DNA from: Thecamonas trahens ATCC 50062
Taxonomy: Eukaryota; Apusozoa; Apusomonadida; Apusomonadidae
Direction: 5' to 3'
Assembly: GCF_000142905.1 (NCBI RefSeq)
Contig: NW_013657645.1
Span: 181,488 to 245,487 of the forward strand
Length of the DNA stretch: 64,000 bases
Shown: piece by piece, positions 1 to 9,860 of the stretch
Position numbering within the stretch: position 1 is the first letter of the stretch
How the letters are laid out: the number at the start of each line of letters is the position of its first letter
Position numbers and translations under genes: made by a program
The notes under the pieces: generated by a model
Told to the model about the DNA's origin: nothing
Database searches by the model: none
What the model saw: only the letters and a program-made list of their open reading frames with translations

Positions 1-670
1 CCCACGTCAGCCAGGCCATCAAAGCTGGCCCCGACCACCGTCGATCCAGAGTCGGTGTTGACTCCCGAGAGGACGTGGATCTTGCGACCTTCGGCATCCG
101 CACCGACAATCGGCTCACCACCGGCCGAAGGCGTGAGCAGCGCCGCAGGGAGCTCGTCGACGTAGCGGACCTCGTCGACGGCGTAGAGGGCGGCAAAGGC
201 GTCCGGACCCTGAATGGGGCCCATCCACACCGCGTACGACTCGGGCAGCGCGGAATGTACAGAATGGCCTTGCCGGTATCGATCTCGATGGCACCGTAGA
301 CATCCGGTTCGCGCACACCAAAGGCCCAATGGAAGAACGACTCCTGGCGGAAGACATCCTCGTGATCGGTCGAGTAGTGGAGGACATCGGCCGAGCCGCC
401 GCCCTGGAGCAGGACAATGTCATGTGATCCGACACGAGAGTCTTCGCGGAGGGCAGCCACAAGTCGCGCACGGTTCGCCCCATGCAGATCAGCCATGTTG
501 ATGCGGAGCGTGTTGTGCCCACGCCAGAAAACAGGCTCCACAGCTCCACTCTCCTCGCTCCGCACCACAATGGACGCTGCCTCTCCGGGGCGACCAGCCG
601 TGGCCTTGGCCGGCACGCTTGTCATCGTCGTCGTCGTCGTCGTAGTGGTAGTAGTCGTAGTTGCGGACAT
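1..670 (-). CDS. PEPD: Xaa-Pro dipeptidase (prolidase), N-terminal part, cut by window edge, one frame break
   Basis: Prolidase releases the C-terminal Pro or Hyp from imidodipeptides in the cytosol. The ATG at 670 opens with MSA and a run of ten Thr, followed by the AMP_N domain of the M24B family. Recognisable blocks are VFWRGHNTL, a LLQGG block, RQESFFHWAFGV, GKAILYIPR, LPESYAVWMGPI and YAVDEVRYVDELP, in the order and spacing of animal PEPD. The catalytic M24 metal-binding half lies beyond position 1. Between IPR and LPES (about 248/249) one base is missing, so the reading frame steps by -1; conserved prolidase sequence resumes immediately in the new frame. This is either a sequencing deletion (CC read as C) or a real lesion. 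The 5' side holds a CTT/GTC trinucleotide tract that encodes the Thr run. The family call is secure; the integrity of the gene is not. Confidence 0.88.
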   Translation of the reverse strand, partial: MSATTTTTTTTTTTTMTSVPAKATAGRPGEAASIVVRSEESGAVEPVFWRGHNTLRINMADLHGANRARLVAALREDSRVGSHDIVLLQGGGSADVLHYSTDHEDVFRQESFFHWAFGVREPDVYGAIEIDTGKAILYIPRCPSRTRCGWAPFRVRTPLPPSTPSTRSATSTSSLRRCSRLRPVVSRLSVRMPKVARSTSSRESTPTLDRRWSGPALMAWLTW

Positions 671-1019
671 AATCAAGGTTCTTGCGAATGTACGTATGTA
701 TGTCTGTCGGTCAGTCTTCTTTGGGGAAGATAATGTTAAGTGTGCCCATCTCCCACGTCCCTTCCGACGCTGTCCTTGCTCGCCCTCTGTGTCTGTGTCT
801 CGGTCGGTCTGTGTGTGATCGAGCTGGTGGCGATCGACCCGTTTTCGCAACGCACGTCACGCCCTCGTCACACAGCGCAAGAGCTCATTGGACGCGGAGC
901 AGAGACGGCGGGGGGAGGGGGGGGGGGGGGAGTGGAAATCGAGGAATTTGCATGGTGGGCTAGGCGAGCGCGATGTGGCGCGGGAAGAAGAACTCGTCGG
1001 TGTTAACTGATTAGCTTGG
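671..1019. other. intergenic: upstream of prolidase, downstream of ArgRS
   Basis: 349 nt between the prolidase start and the ArgRS stop, both on the minus strand. It contains GTATGTATGTCTGTCGGTC-like microsatellite sequence near 690-715 and a G-run near 908-930. I see no coding exon with homology. It presumably holds the prolidase promoter. Confidence 0.5.
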
Positions 1020-3417
1020 TTAAAGACGGCCGACGTACTCGACGCCGAGAAGGTCAAAGGTCGAGGCCATCATGGTCAGCGCGGCACGCACAATGAGCAG
1101 GCGCGACTTGGAGACCTCGATGTCGTCGAGATCAACGACCTTGCAGTGGTGGTAGAACTCGGAGAAGGCGGTGGAGAGATCGTAGAGGAGCTCGCACAGG
1201 CGCGACGGGAGGAGGGTCTCGAGCACGTACTCGATCTCCTCGGCGAAGCGGGCGATGGTAAAGGCAAGGCGCTGCTCGGACGGATGGGTGAGGATGAGGT
1301 CGGCGGCGCCGGTGGCGGCCGAGGCAGCAAAGAAGGCGTCAACGTCGAGGACCGACGAGAGGCGCTCGGTGCCAACGCGCAGGATGGAGCACATGCGAGC
1401 GTAGGCGTAGAGGAGATAGACCGCAGTGTTGCCGCGGGTGTCAAGCATGCGCTCAAAGGAGAACATGTAGTTGTTGAGGCGGTTGCAGCGGAGGTCGGCG
1501 TACTTGATGCACCCGTGGCCGATGGCATCTGAGGCCTTGCGGATCTCAGCATCGTCCATCGACTCGGCCTCGCGGGCGGCGGCGGCCTCTTCCTCGGTAA
1601 GCTCACCTGCAGCAAGCTGCTCGTCGATCTTGGCGAGCCGCTCGTCAAGCTTGGAGCGGACGAGCTTCTCGGCACCCTCAACGGCGGTGTCGAGGAGGTC
1701 GACAAGGCGGACCACGTCGCCGGAGCGGGTCTTGAACTTCTTGCCGTCCTCGCCGACGACGACGCCAAAGCCGACGTGCTCGACGCGCTTGTCGTCGGCC
1801 GAGAAAAGGCCCATGTGCTGGCCGCCCTTGTAGATGCACTCGAGGTGCGAGGCCTGGCCCGAGTCAACAACGTACAGGATCCAGTCGGCCTTCTCCACAT
1901 CGAGGCGGTACTTGAGAGCCGCAAAGTCGGTGGTAGCGTAGGTGTACCCGCCGTCGGCCTTCTGCACAATGAGCGGCTTGGGCGGCGCGTTGGGCTCGCG
2001 CGGGTTGACGATCCAGAAGCAGAGCGCACCGTTGTCCTCGGCAAGGACCGAGTTGTCGAGCGAGGTCTGCGCCGCGACCTCGGCCGCAAAGGCGTCACGC
2101 CGCTCCTTGATGGCCTCAGCGTCCTCGTCCTCACCTGAGGTAAAGGTGCCGACAAGCGGAATGCGCTCCTTGATGAGCTCGACAGTGTCGGCAAGCTGGT
2201 CGTGGTAGAACGACTCGCCCTTCTCGTGGGTCGTCACCTGAAGGCGGTCGTAGATGCGCTGGAACTCGACGCGCGAGACCTCGCAGATGAGGTTCCACGC
2301 CTTGAGCGACTCCTCGGAGCGCGACTGGAGGGCAACGACCTCCGAGTACGCGCGCTGGGTAAAGTCCGGCTCGGCATCGAACCGCGCCTTGGCAGCACGG
2401 TAGAAGGCCTGCAGGTCCGAGATGTTCGGCGGGTTGTCCACAAAGTTGGGGTGCTCGTCCTTGAGATGGGCAATGAGCATGCCAAACTGGGTGCCCCAGT
2501 CGCCGACGTGGTTCGTCCGCGCCACGTCAAAGCCGCAGAACTCGAGAATGCGCGAGATCGACTCGCCGATGATGGTCGACCGCAGGTGGCCGACGTGCAT
2601 CTCCTTGGCAATGTTGGGCGAGGAAAAGTCGATGACCACCTTGACCGGCTTGACCTCGGCCGGCGGCGCAACCTTGCCGGTTCCGGCGATGTTGCGGAGC
2701 TCGCGGACGAGGAACGAGGTGGCGACACGGAAGTTGATAAAGCCCGGCGGGACAACCTCAACCTTGTCCACCACACCCTCGGTCTCCGGGTACTCGGCGA
2801 GCTTGGCGGCAATGGCATTGGCCACATCCAGCGGCGACTTGTACAGCGCCGCATCAGCAAAATCGGTCTGCTTCTTGATCATGGCATTGAGACGAAGCGC
2901 CACCGAGCACTTGTACTCGGTATCGCGCTCGGGCACACCCGACGACGCCGCAGCCGGTGCTGCCTCCACGGGCGTAGCCGCCGGCGAATCGGGCGACTCG
3001 GCCTCGGCCGCGGCCTTGTCGCCGCCCTTCTTGCCCTTCTTGCCGCCCTTCTTGCCCTTCTTCCCCTTCTTCTTGGCCTTCTTGGCAGCACCGGTCTTGT
3101 CCTACACCACAGCGCATCATCCAGTTTCCAGTTTCTTCCATAAGTACAGTAGGGGAGGAGGGCGGCGGCGGGGGGGGGAGGGGGGAGGGGGGAGGGAAGG
3201 GGCCACTCTGGGATGATCCGCCGCCACGGCGGCAAGTTCGTTGGAGGCTCTGTGGGTAGGGGGTATGGGGAAGGATAGGGATATTTCATGGACGTACACG
3301 GTTGAGGCTGTTGTCCCCAGTGTAGAAAGGGAACAGCTCAGAGAGTGCTCGGTTCACAAGCATGTTCAGAGAGCCGAGCATGGAGGTCATGGGCTGAGGC
3401 ATTGTGCTGTCCGACAT
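1020..3417 (-). CDS. RARS1: Arginyl-tRNA synthetase, cytosolic type (two exons)
   Basis: Charges tRNA-Arg in the cytosol. Exon 2 (1020-3101) holds the whole catalytic and anticodon-binding body. It has the class I signature SSPNIAKEMHVGHLR with HVGH at about residues 209-212, then NHVGDWGTQFGMLIAHL, GGYTYATTDFAALK, GVVVGEDGKKFKTRSG (the degenerate KMSKS region usual in eukaryotic ArgRS) and a C-terminus ending GVEYVGRL. The open frame continues upstream of the first GTG into a Lys-rich linker (DKTGAAKKAKKKG), preceded by an intron end (GTGTAG). Exon 1 (3298-3417, 40 codons) starts MSDSTMPQPM and ends SLNR before a GTACGT donor; both junctions are phase 0. The intron (3102-3297) is pyrimidine-rich on the sense strand. 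Total about 733 residues; the animal enzyme has about 660. The Lys-rich linker is the kind of tRNA-binding extension seen in other eukaryotic synthetases. Exon 1 is inferred from splice consensus and phase; exon 2 is certain. Confidence 0.92.
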
Positions 3418-3632
3418 GGTTCGATCGAATCGAAGCAGAGGAATGGTGCCGTGTCAGATTGGTCTCGCCAGCCGGCGACAATCACCTGCGAGATGGACAC
3501 GCAATGAGAGTGGGGTGCCGAGGTACACGTTTGATCGGTTTGAGGATGCGGGGGGGGGAGGGGAGGGGAGGGGGGCGGACATATCATGGTACATAGTGGA
3601 CGCGCGGGGAAGGGTCCTTGATAGCTCTCTGT

Positions 3633-4514
3633 TCACCAAAAGGCAAAGGGATTGGCTCGCGGCGGACGCTCCTTGAAGGGAGAGGCAAAGGCCGGGCGGC
3701 GGGAGGCCGCCGGCGGCGCTGACGATTCTTCGGCGGGCGCCGAGTGGGAGGCGGCGATGAGCGAGCGGGCTCGGGCGGTGCGCGAGAGAACGCTGCGTGT
3801 CGGCCGATGTGCGCCAAACAGCTGGGCATTACGGAGCTCGGAGCGGTCGTTGCTCGCATCGTCGCCGTTGTCCGCGCCCGGCAGAGCGAGCGGGCGGAGG
3901 TTCGGGTCCTCCTTGATGACAATGGGCCGGTCGAATGGGCCAGCATCGCGGGCGGGCGGTGGGAACTCTTCCGGGTCGCGGACCATGCCAGACTCGGAGA
4001 GCAGGACCGAGTGATGCAGCGAGCCGCCGCCGCCGCCAAGCATCGACGCGCCGCCGAGCGCCGAGCGCGAGAGCCGCGACGAGGCGTCCAGATCAGCTGT
4101 GGCCAACCGTGGACGAGCCGGTGTGACCCTTGCCGGTGACGCCACCGCAGCATGCAGCTCATCGGCTCGTGAGCCAGCCAATGCCACCACCGGCGCCGAT
4201 GCCAGCGGGAAGGGCGAGCGCGAGAGACCCATGCCTGGTGAGCCCGGGGTGAACGACCGCACGCCACGCCAGCCACGGACAGCCGGGGTAAAGTGCGGGT
4301 CAATGACATCATCTCCAAGATCCACAGATCCAGACCGAGCCCGTCCACCTGGCCCTCCTGAGCCGGAGCCGTGACCCGAGCCACCCGTGGCAGCCACAGG
4401 CCCTCGGCTGTCACCCCTGCGGCCTCTCTGTGGGGTGGCCGCCACGTACGACGCCACCGACACCGACATCTGTGTCGGTGTCGGTGCACGACGAATCTGA
4501 CTGGTACTCGACAT
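3633..4514 (-). CDS. Hypothetical low-complexity protein, 293 aa
   Basis: Not recognised. It starts at an ATG (4514; MSSTSQIRRAPTPTQ) and ends with the basic/aromatic tail KERPPRANPFAFW. It is rich in Gly, Ser, Arg, Pro and Ala with no membrane segment. Short scattered Ser/Arg motifs (RSGSVDLGDD, SRLSRSALGG, RTARARSLIA) could be kinase sites, and an acidic patch lies around residue 215. Most of it is probably disordered. The gene is divergent from MTRFR, with 365 nt between the starts. The frame is long and the tail is not a simple repeat, so I think it is coding, but the first exon could lie further upstream. Confidence 0.5.
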   Translation of the reverse strand: MSSTSQIRRAPTPTQMSVSVASYVAATPQRGRRGDSRGPVAATGGSGHGSGSGGPGGRARSGSVDLGDDVIDPHFTPAVRGWRGVRSFTPGSPGMGLSRSPFPLASAPVVALAGSRADELHAAVASPARVTPARPRLATADLDASSRLSRSALGGASMLGGGGGSLHHSVLLSESGMVRDPEEFPPPARDAGPFDRPIVIKEDPNLRPLALPGADNGDDASNDRSELRNAQLFGAHRPTRSVLSRTARARSLIAASHSAPAEESSAPPAASRRPAFASPFKERPPRANPFAFW

Positions 4515-4879
4515 CCTCGTCTACCTCTTCCTTCCTATGGCTGGGAATTGGGCGAGAGTGAGGTGGAGGGCGGTGGCCTGGGAGGAGGGGGGGGGGGGGG
4601 AGGGCGGTGGCGTGGGTGATTGCGCGACACGGCGCCAAATGGTGCCAAAGGTGGAAAGCAAATGCGCTGGCTTAGGGGAGGGCGGGACGGCGGAGGGGAT
4701 CGGATCGGGATGGGTGGGGATTGGCCTTCGAGTTGGGTTTGCGTGTGTGTGTCGAGGGGGGGGGGGGGGATCGGGTTCAGAGAAAGTGGTCGTGGGCAGT
4801 CGGGCAGGCAGCTGGAGAGGCCATTGGCTCGACACTCAACTCGGGCAGGTAGAGGAGAGAGGCGGAAGAGGAGGAAGTG
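4515..4879. promoter_or_regulatory. shared divergent upstream region
   Basis: 365 nt between the head-to-head starts of the minus-strand hypothetical (4514) and MTRFR (4880). G-runs occur near 4588-4600 and 4757-4768. No TATA-like or other motif can be defended. It could also hide a 5' untranslated exon. Confidence 0.35.
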
Positions 4880-5377
4880 ATGATTCGGGCGGTGGCGGGG
4901 TCTTGGCGGTGTTGGCTGCAGGGAGGAGGTGGAAGGAGCTTGGAGATGATCGTCGCCGGCAGAGCGGCGGGCGGCAGAGAAGCGGGACCGAGCAGCGGCA
5001 AGCGGCATCGCCACAAGGTAGCCGAGGATGAGCTGGAGGAGACGTTTCTGCACGGATCGGGGCCTGGCGGGCAGAAGATCAACAAGACGCAATCACGGGT
5101 CCGGCTTGTTCATGCTCCTACAGGCCTCACCGTGGTGGTGCAGGACACCCGATCCCGCGAGGCAAACAGAACCATTGCGAGGAAGCGTCTCGCCGACAAG
5201 GTCGAAGCCCAGCTCAAGGGCAACGCGTCGCGGCTCGGGCGAAAGGCCCAGCGGAAGAGGCGGCGAAAGGCCAAGGCTGCTGCTCGTGCACGACGCAAGT
5301 ACGCCGATGCTGGCGATGCTGAGGCCGAGCCCGGTCCCGAGCCGCGGACAGACCTGGTCCCACGTCAGGCCGAGTAG
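4880..5377 (+). CDS. MTRFR: Mitochondrial translation release/rescue factor, GGQ domain protein (C12orf65 family)
   Basis: Small class I release-factor-like protein of about 165 residues that contains only the peptidyl-tRNA hydrolase domain. The catalytic GGQ sits in HGSGPGGQKINKT (about residues 63-65), preceded by EDELEETF and followed by VQDTRSREANR and a long Lys/Arg-rich C-terminal helix (about 100-145). This is the layout of human MTRFR, which rescues stalled mitochondrial ribosomes. The basic, Trp-containing N-terminus (MIRAVAGSWRCWLQ) suits a mitochondrial presequence. A GTG codon precedes the ATG; the ATG at 4880 is the eukaryotic choice. The closest alternative is ICT1/MRPL58, which shares the GGQ domain, but the EDELEE block and the tail favour MTRFR. 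It converges on citrate synthase with only 31 nt between the stops. Confidence 0.88.
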   Translation: MIRAVAGSWRCWLQGGGGRSLEMIVAGRAAGGREAGPSSGKRHRHKVAEDELEETFLHGSGPGGQKINKTQSRVRLVHAPTGLTVVVQDTRSREANRTIARKRLADKVEAQLKGNASRLGRKAQRKRRRKAKAAARARRKYADAGDAEAEPGPEPRTDLVPRQAE

Positions 5378-5408
5378 TCGCGTTTATGTGGGCGCGGCGA
5401 GAGCGCGG

Positions 5409-6752
5409 CTAAAGCTTGCTCCGCCTCCCGCCGACGGCAGCACGATCGTCGACGGCGGCAAACGACCTCGGCGCCGGGCCGACGTACAGCTGACGCGGGC
5501 GGCCGATGACTCGTGTCGAGTCGGAGATCATCTCCCGCCACTGCGAGATCCAGCCGACGGTGCGGGCGACGGCAAAGAGGACAGTGTACATGTCGCGCGG
5601 GATGCCGAGGGCCCGGAGAATGATGCCCGAGTAAAAGTCGGTGTTGGGATAGAGGCCGCGGGAGACAAAGTACTCATCCTCGAGCGCCACCTTTTCCAGC
5701 TCGAGCGCCAGCTCCATCAGCGGGTCCTCCCGCTGCAGCTTCCCGAGCAGCTCGTGGCAGTACGACTTGAGGATGCGGGCCCGTGGATCGTACGACTTGT
5801 ACACCCGATGGCCAAAGCCCATAAGGCGGAACGAGTCGGACTTGTCCTTAGCGCGCGCCACGGCGGCCGGGATCTGATCCACACTCCCAATCTCCTCGAG
5901 CATGCGGATGACGGCCTCGTTGGCGCCACCGTGGGCCGGGCCCCAGAGCGCGGTGATGCCCGACGCAATGGCCGCGTACGGGTTGGCTTCGGACGAGCCA
6001 GCAATACGGACGGTCGACGTCGATGCGTTCTGCTCGTGGTCCATGTGCAGGATCATCCACACCTCGAGCGCCCGCTCGGCAAGTGGATCGACCACGTACT
6101 CGGCGCCCGGCTTGGCGAAGAGCATGTGCAACAGATTGCCGCAGTGAGAGAGCGCGTCACGCGGGTAGACAAACGGCTCTCCCACCGCAGTTTTGTACGC
6201 CATAGCCGCCAGGGTCGGAAGCTTGGCGATGACCCGATACGCCGCCGCCACCTGATCGCCGGCGTCGAAAACGTCAAGCTTGTCGTGGTAAAACGCCGAG
6301 AGCGCCCCGACCACGCCGACCATGATAGCCATGGGATGAGCGTTGGAGAGAAAGCCGGAGTAAAAGTGGATGAGCCGCTCGTGAACTCGTCGCTCGGCCA
6401 CGAGCCGGGCTGAGTGCAGAGCCTTTGCCTTGCGATCGGGCAAGTCGCCAAAAAGGAGCAAGTACGATACGTCATCAAAGTCGCCATCAGCCGCCAACTC
6501 CTCGATGGCGTAGCCGCGATGGAGTAAAACACCGCGAGGACCATCGATGTAGGTAATGGCAGACGCACATGAGCATGTGGCCTTAAAGCCCGGATCGTAG
6601 CAAAAGCACCCTGTCGCGCTGTACACTCCGCGGACGTCGACCACGTCTGGCCCCGAGACGCCACCGTACACCGGCAGCTCCGCCGTCTTGCCGTTTGGCA
6701 GCGTCAGTCGTGCCGTACCCACAACCCGTCCTCCACGCGGTGCTGCTGCCAT
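5409..6752 (-). CDS. CS: Citrate synthase with C-terminal peroxisomal targeting signal (SKL)
   Basis: Condenses acetyl-CoA and oxaloacetate to citrate. The 447-residue protein follows the bacterial/peroxisomal (type II) pattern rather than mitochondrial CS: CYDPGFKATCSCASAITYIDG at the start, then the active-site regions MDHEQNASTSTVR (His239), GPAHGGANEA (His274), MGFGHRVYK (His315) and YPNTDFYSG (Asp372). All catalytic residues are present. The last three residues are SKL, a canonical PTS1, preceded by a basic GGRR. This predicts a peroxisomal or glyoxysomal enzyme of the glyoxylate cycle or of acetyl-CoA export. Plant peroxisomal CS usually uses an N-terminal PTS2, so the use of PTS1 is noteworthy. 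The start is the ATG at 6752 (MAAAPRGGRV); no presequence is evident. No introns. It converges on MTRFR. Confidence 0.95.
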   Translation of the reverse strand: MAAAPRGGRVVGTARLTLPNGKTAELPVYGGVSGPDVVDVRGVYSATGCFCYDPGFKATCSCASAITYIDGPRGVLLHRGYAIEELAADGDFDDVSYLLLFGDLPDRKAKALHSARLVAERRVHERLIHFYSGFLSNAHPMAIMVGVVGALSAFYHDKLDVFDAGDQVAAAYRVIAKLPTLAAMAYKTAVGEPFVYPRDALSHCGNLLHMLFAKPGAEYVVDPLAERALEVWMILHMDHEQNASTSTVRIAGSSEANPYAAIASGITALWGPAHGGANEAVIRMLEEIGSVDQIPAAVARAKDKSDSFRLMGFGHRVYKSYDPRARILKSYCHELLGKLQREDPLMELALELEKVALEDEYFVSRGLYPNTDFYSGIILRALGIPRDMYTVLFAVARTVGWISQWREMISDSTRVIGRPRQLYVGPAPRSFAAVDDRAAVGGRRSKL

Positions 6753-6958
6753 GGTTGCTGGAGTAAAGTCTGCTGGCTGTGGCTCTGGCTCTGGCTCCCC
6801 CCCCCCACCCGTGCCGCCCGTGCCACCGTGCCCCTGACATGTGCCAAAACCCCCGCACTGCTACAGGAGCCAGTCCCCGCTTTGACGGTGTTGGCCGCGA
6901 GATGGGCAGATTTTACAGATTATAGTGGGCGACGGCACGGGTACAGGCTGGCCGCTGC

Positions 6959-7854
6959 TCACTGGGGGCCAAAGACATCGCGCGGAGACACGGTCTTGCC
7001 AGGCTTGCGCTCCTTCCGCATCGTCGAGGCGCGCGTCGGCTTGGGGAGGACAATCTCGATGCTGGACATCTTGAGAGGGGGAGTCTCACACAACTCTGGG
7101 TCGTCCTCGATGACACAGCCAGTCTCCTTCATGGCGCGCTCGTGCTCCAGGTAGATGACCGAAATCACGGTCGGAGCGGGGAGGCCATGAACGACATTGC
7201 AGATCTCAGGGTCGGCGCATCCGTACTCGCACACGTCGTCGTCGTCATCATCCCGGGTGCGTTTGCGGCCAGTGATGGAAGACGGTCCTGGCGGCGAGGA
7301 CGCGTGCGAGTGAGCACTCAGCGCGGCCCAGTCCAGAGGCTGGGATGGCGGCGAGGTAGCCGGCACCGGTGGGCCACCAGGTCGCCGGTACAAGCAGAAT
7401 CTTTGAGCGGATCACCACCCAGGTACTTGACAATCGCCTTGAGCTGTGTGGTACACGGCTGGGCGCACGCGCTGGCCAGGGTACCGTGATGGTCGCTCAG
7501 CATGGCCTTGATAGCCTTCATCGCATCGGCGCCGCTCACCATGACGTCATCCCTATTCCACTCGGGGCTGAGCACGCACAGGAAGATCTGGATCATCTCA
7601 GGCTTGAACAAGCGAAGTGCATTGGAAAAGGCGTCGTTAGCCTTGCCCTTCTGGGGTCCATACGTGGGGAGAAACGTGTGCAAAGCAAGCAACAGCTGCC
7701 GGGACAACTCAACCACGGGCATTGCGTCCAGACCAGCGATGTCCTTGAATACCCACACGAGAAGCCCAGCGAGGGACACAGCTGCGAGGTATTCTTCGGA
7801 TGTCTCATTCAGTGTCGCAGACGAGGCCTTGGATGAGGTGGAAGACTTGGTCAT
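6959..7854 (-). CDS. Hypothetical protein, two frames joined by an apparent -1 break
   Basis: Not recognised. The first segment starts at an ATG (7854; MTKSSTSSKAS) and encodes about 150 helical residues (EYLAAVSLAGLLVWVF, LSRQLLLALHTFLP, SNALRLFKPEMIQIFL, DAMKAIKAMLSDHHG, QLKAIVKYLGGDP). It would stop soon after in its own frame. One base back, the frame continues as a Pro/Ser linker, an Asp run (DDDDDD), a Cys-containing stretch (VCEYGCADPEICNVVHG) and a conserved-looking tail (KMSSIEIVLPKP...SPRDVFGPQ) ending at 6959. The switch must fall near 7385-7420. The second segment looks coding by composition but has no homology I can name, so the two halves could instead be separated by an unrecognised intron. 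The first ATG is about 270 nt from the inverted repeat at 8125. Confidence 0.45.
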
Positions 7855-8124
7855 GCTGGACTGGACGGCGGGGGGGGGGGAAGGTGAGCAAGGTTTGGGT
7901 GGGGGGTGCCAAAATATTTTTTGTGCTGCACACACACCCTTGGCCAGCTTGGTTGACCATTTCGCCGCACGCCGGTTGACGGGTGTCTGGAGCCACCACC
8001 TCGAAAACAAAGAGCGGCGGAAAACGGGCGAGCGAACAATGTCCCCGAGCCAACCGCCACCTGCTGTACATCCCACGAGGGGGGGGCATGGAGACAATGG
8101 CCTACCACAACACCACCAACAGGT

Positions 8125-8691
8125 GCATGCCGTGACGCACATGGAGGGAGGAACATGGCCGACTACCATGGCCATCCACCATCACTGCCACCCCCACATC
8201 CACACCACGTACATGCTCTGTAACCGAGTGAGGTGTTGGCGAGTTGGGGTGTGAAGATTCTTGCCCTATGGTGTGTGGCATGGTGGGGAAGCGAGGCCAT
8301 GGGAGGAGGGCAGGAGTGAGGAGGAGGGAATGGTGACGGAGAAGGGACCAGGCACCCAGAGGACGCCCATGGGGTGGGACTGTGGCTTGTGGATGGACTG
8401 TGGTGGAGGGTGATGAGGGTGCGGGGGGTGTGTGTCGTCACAGCAAAGAATGACCGGCTTTCTACTGCTGCGGGTGGGCGCAGGCAAGGAGGGAGACGAC
8501 GGCCTCGTGTCCGTGCAGCACAGCATGGGTACCGGAAAAGCCGGTTGGGGGAGGGGGGAGGGTGGGTGTATCGTACGGGTGGTGTAGAGGTCATAGGGAA
8601 TGCATTATGTGACTTTCACCTCTACGGCGCGTATACTTGCCGCGCTGTGGCCATGGGGGGCTCGGCGTGGTCGCCAGGGTGCCGTGGTGTG
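8125..8691 (+). repeat. left arm of 567-nt inverted repeat
   Basis: Begins GCATGCCGTGACGCACATGG and reads, in reverse complement, as 8995-9561 with only scattered substitutions (for example GCATTATGTGAC here against GCGTTGTGCGAC there). Both arms come to 567 nt by position, so no net insertion or deletion is needed. It is separated from the other arm by a 303-nt AT-richer spacer (8692-8994). No terminal target-site duplication is visible: the outer flanks CAACAGGT and GCCTCTTT do not match. It resembles a foldback element or a local inverted duplication. Confidence 0.9.
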
Positions 8692-8994
8692 TGTTGTTAA
8701 CCTTGCGGAGGCGTCAGTGGCAGCAGCGGCGTCGTTTTGGCGTTCAGACGGCTGCGTTCGCGGCCGTGCGTCGATTGGCAAGCAAAGATGGCCGAAATCC
8801 AACGATTAAACTGGAGAATGACGAAATGAACGAGTGATAATCGAGTGACAAATAATGGAACAAATGACCAAAAAAATGGTGGCCCAGCCATTGGAAGGAA
8901 TAATTTGCAATTCCGGGCCGTACGCCGAACGTGGCCTTCTGCGCGCGGAGAGGCACCCCAGCACCACCAGCAGACCCCTGCGGCAGCGACGAGG

Positions 8995-9561
8995 CACACC
9001 ACGGCACCCTGACGACCACGCCGAGCCCCCCATGACCATAGCGCGGCAAGTATACGCGCCGTAGAGGTGAAAGTCGCACAACGCCTTCCCTATGACCTCT
9101 ACACCACCCGTACGACACACCCACCCTCCCCCCTCCCCCAACCGGCTTTTCCGGTACCCATGCTGTGCTGCACGGACACGAGGCCGTCGTCTCCCTCCTT
9201 GCCTGCGCCCACCCGCAGCAGTAGAAAGCCGGTCATTCTTTGCTGTGACGACACACACCCCCCGCACCCTCATCACCCTCCACCACAGTCCATCCACAAG
9301 CCACAGTCCCACCCCATGGGCGTCCTCTGGGTGCCTGGTCCCTTCTCCGTCACCATTGCCTCCTCCTCACTCCTGCCCTCCTCCCATGGCCTCGCTTCCC
9401 CGCCATGCCACACACCATAGGGCAAGAATCTTCACACCCCAACTCGCCAACACCTCACTCGGTTACAGAGCATGTACGTGGTGTGGATGTGGGGGTGGCA
9501 GTGATGGTGGATGGCCATGGTAGTCGGCCATGTTCCTCCCTCCATGTGCGTCACGGCATGC
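8995..9561 (-). repeat. right arm of 567-nt inverted repeat
   Basis: Reverse-complement partner of 8125-8691. Substitutions between arms are few, and both arms keep the same 143-codon open frame, which is more likely a consequence of recent duplication than of protein selection. Confidence 0.9.
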
Positions 9562-9860
9562 GCCTCTTTCCTTGGTTGTGGTCTCCTCGACCATGGTCAT
9601 GGTTGTGGTGGCCGGTGTGTACACACCAAGTGGCTGCAGAACATGCAGTCAGTCGAAACTGGCCGTTTTTTTGCACTTTGCTATGTGTGCCCTTGCACTT
9701 TTGCGCTCGGGGGCCGTACGACTGCGGGCTGAGAGTCCGTCGGTGCGGCAAGTTTTCACACTGAAAATTCTCCGCACAAGGCCGGTTGATTTTTTTCCCT
9801 CAAACCCCCCCTCATCCTCACTCACCGTCCCTCAACCTCTCACCCACCTCCAGATCAAAG

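Larger units (their letters stand above)
7855..9860. other. divergent intergenic region carrying a large inverted repeat
   Basis: 2.0 kb between the starts of the minus gene (7854) and the plus gene (9861). The middle is occupied by the inverted repeat 8125-8691 / 8995-9561. The outer flanks (7855-8124 and 9562-9860) are not copies of each other. C-runs and T-runs (near 9788) precede the plus gene. The 143-codon open frames inside the arms are mirror copies and have no features of a real protein. Confidence 0.6.

Noticed and set aside
4537-5031. 164-codon plus-strand Gly-rich frame overlapping MTRFR
   Set aside because: G-rich leader read in another frame; MTRFR homology fixes the true frame.
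8163-9523. two 143-codon frames, one in each arm of the inverted repeat
   Set aside because: They are copies of the same repeat with Pro/Ser/His composition; conservation is explained by the duplication.
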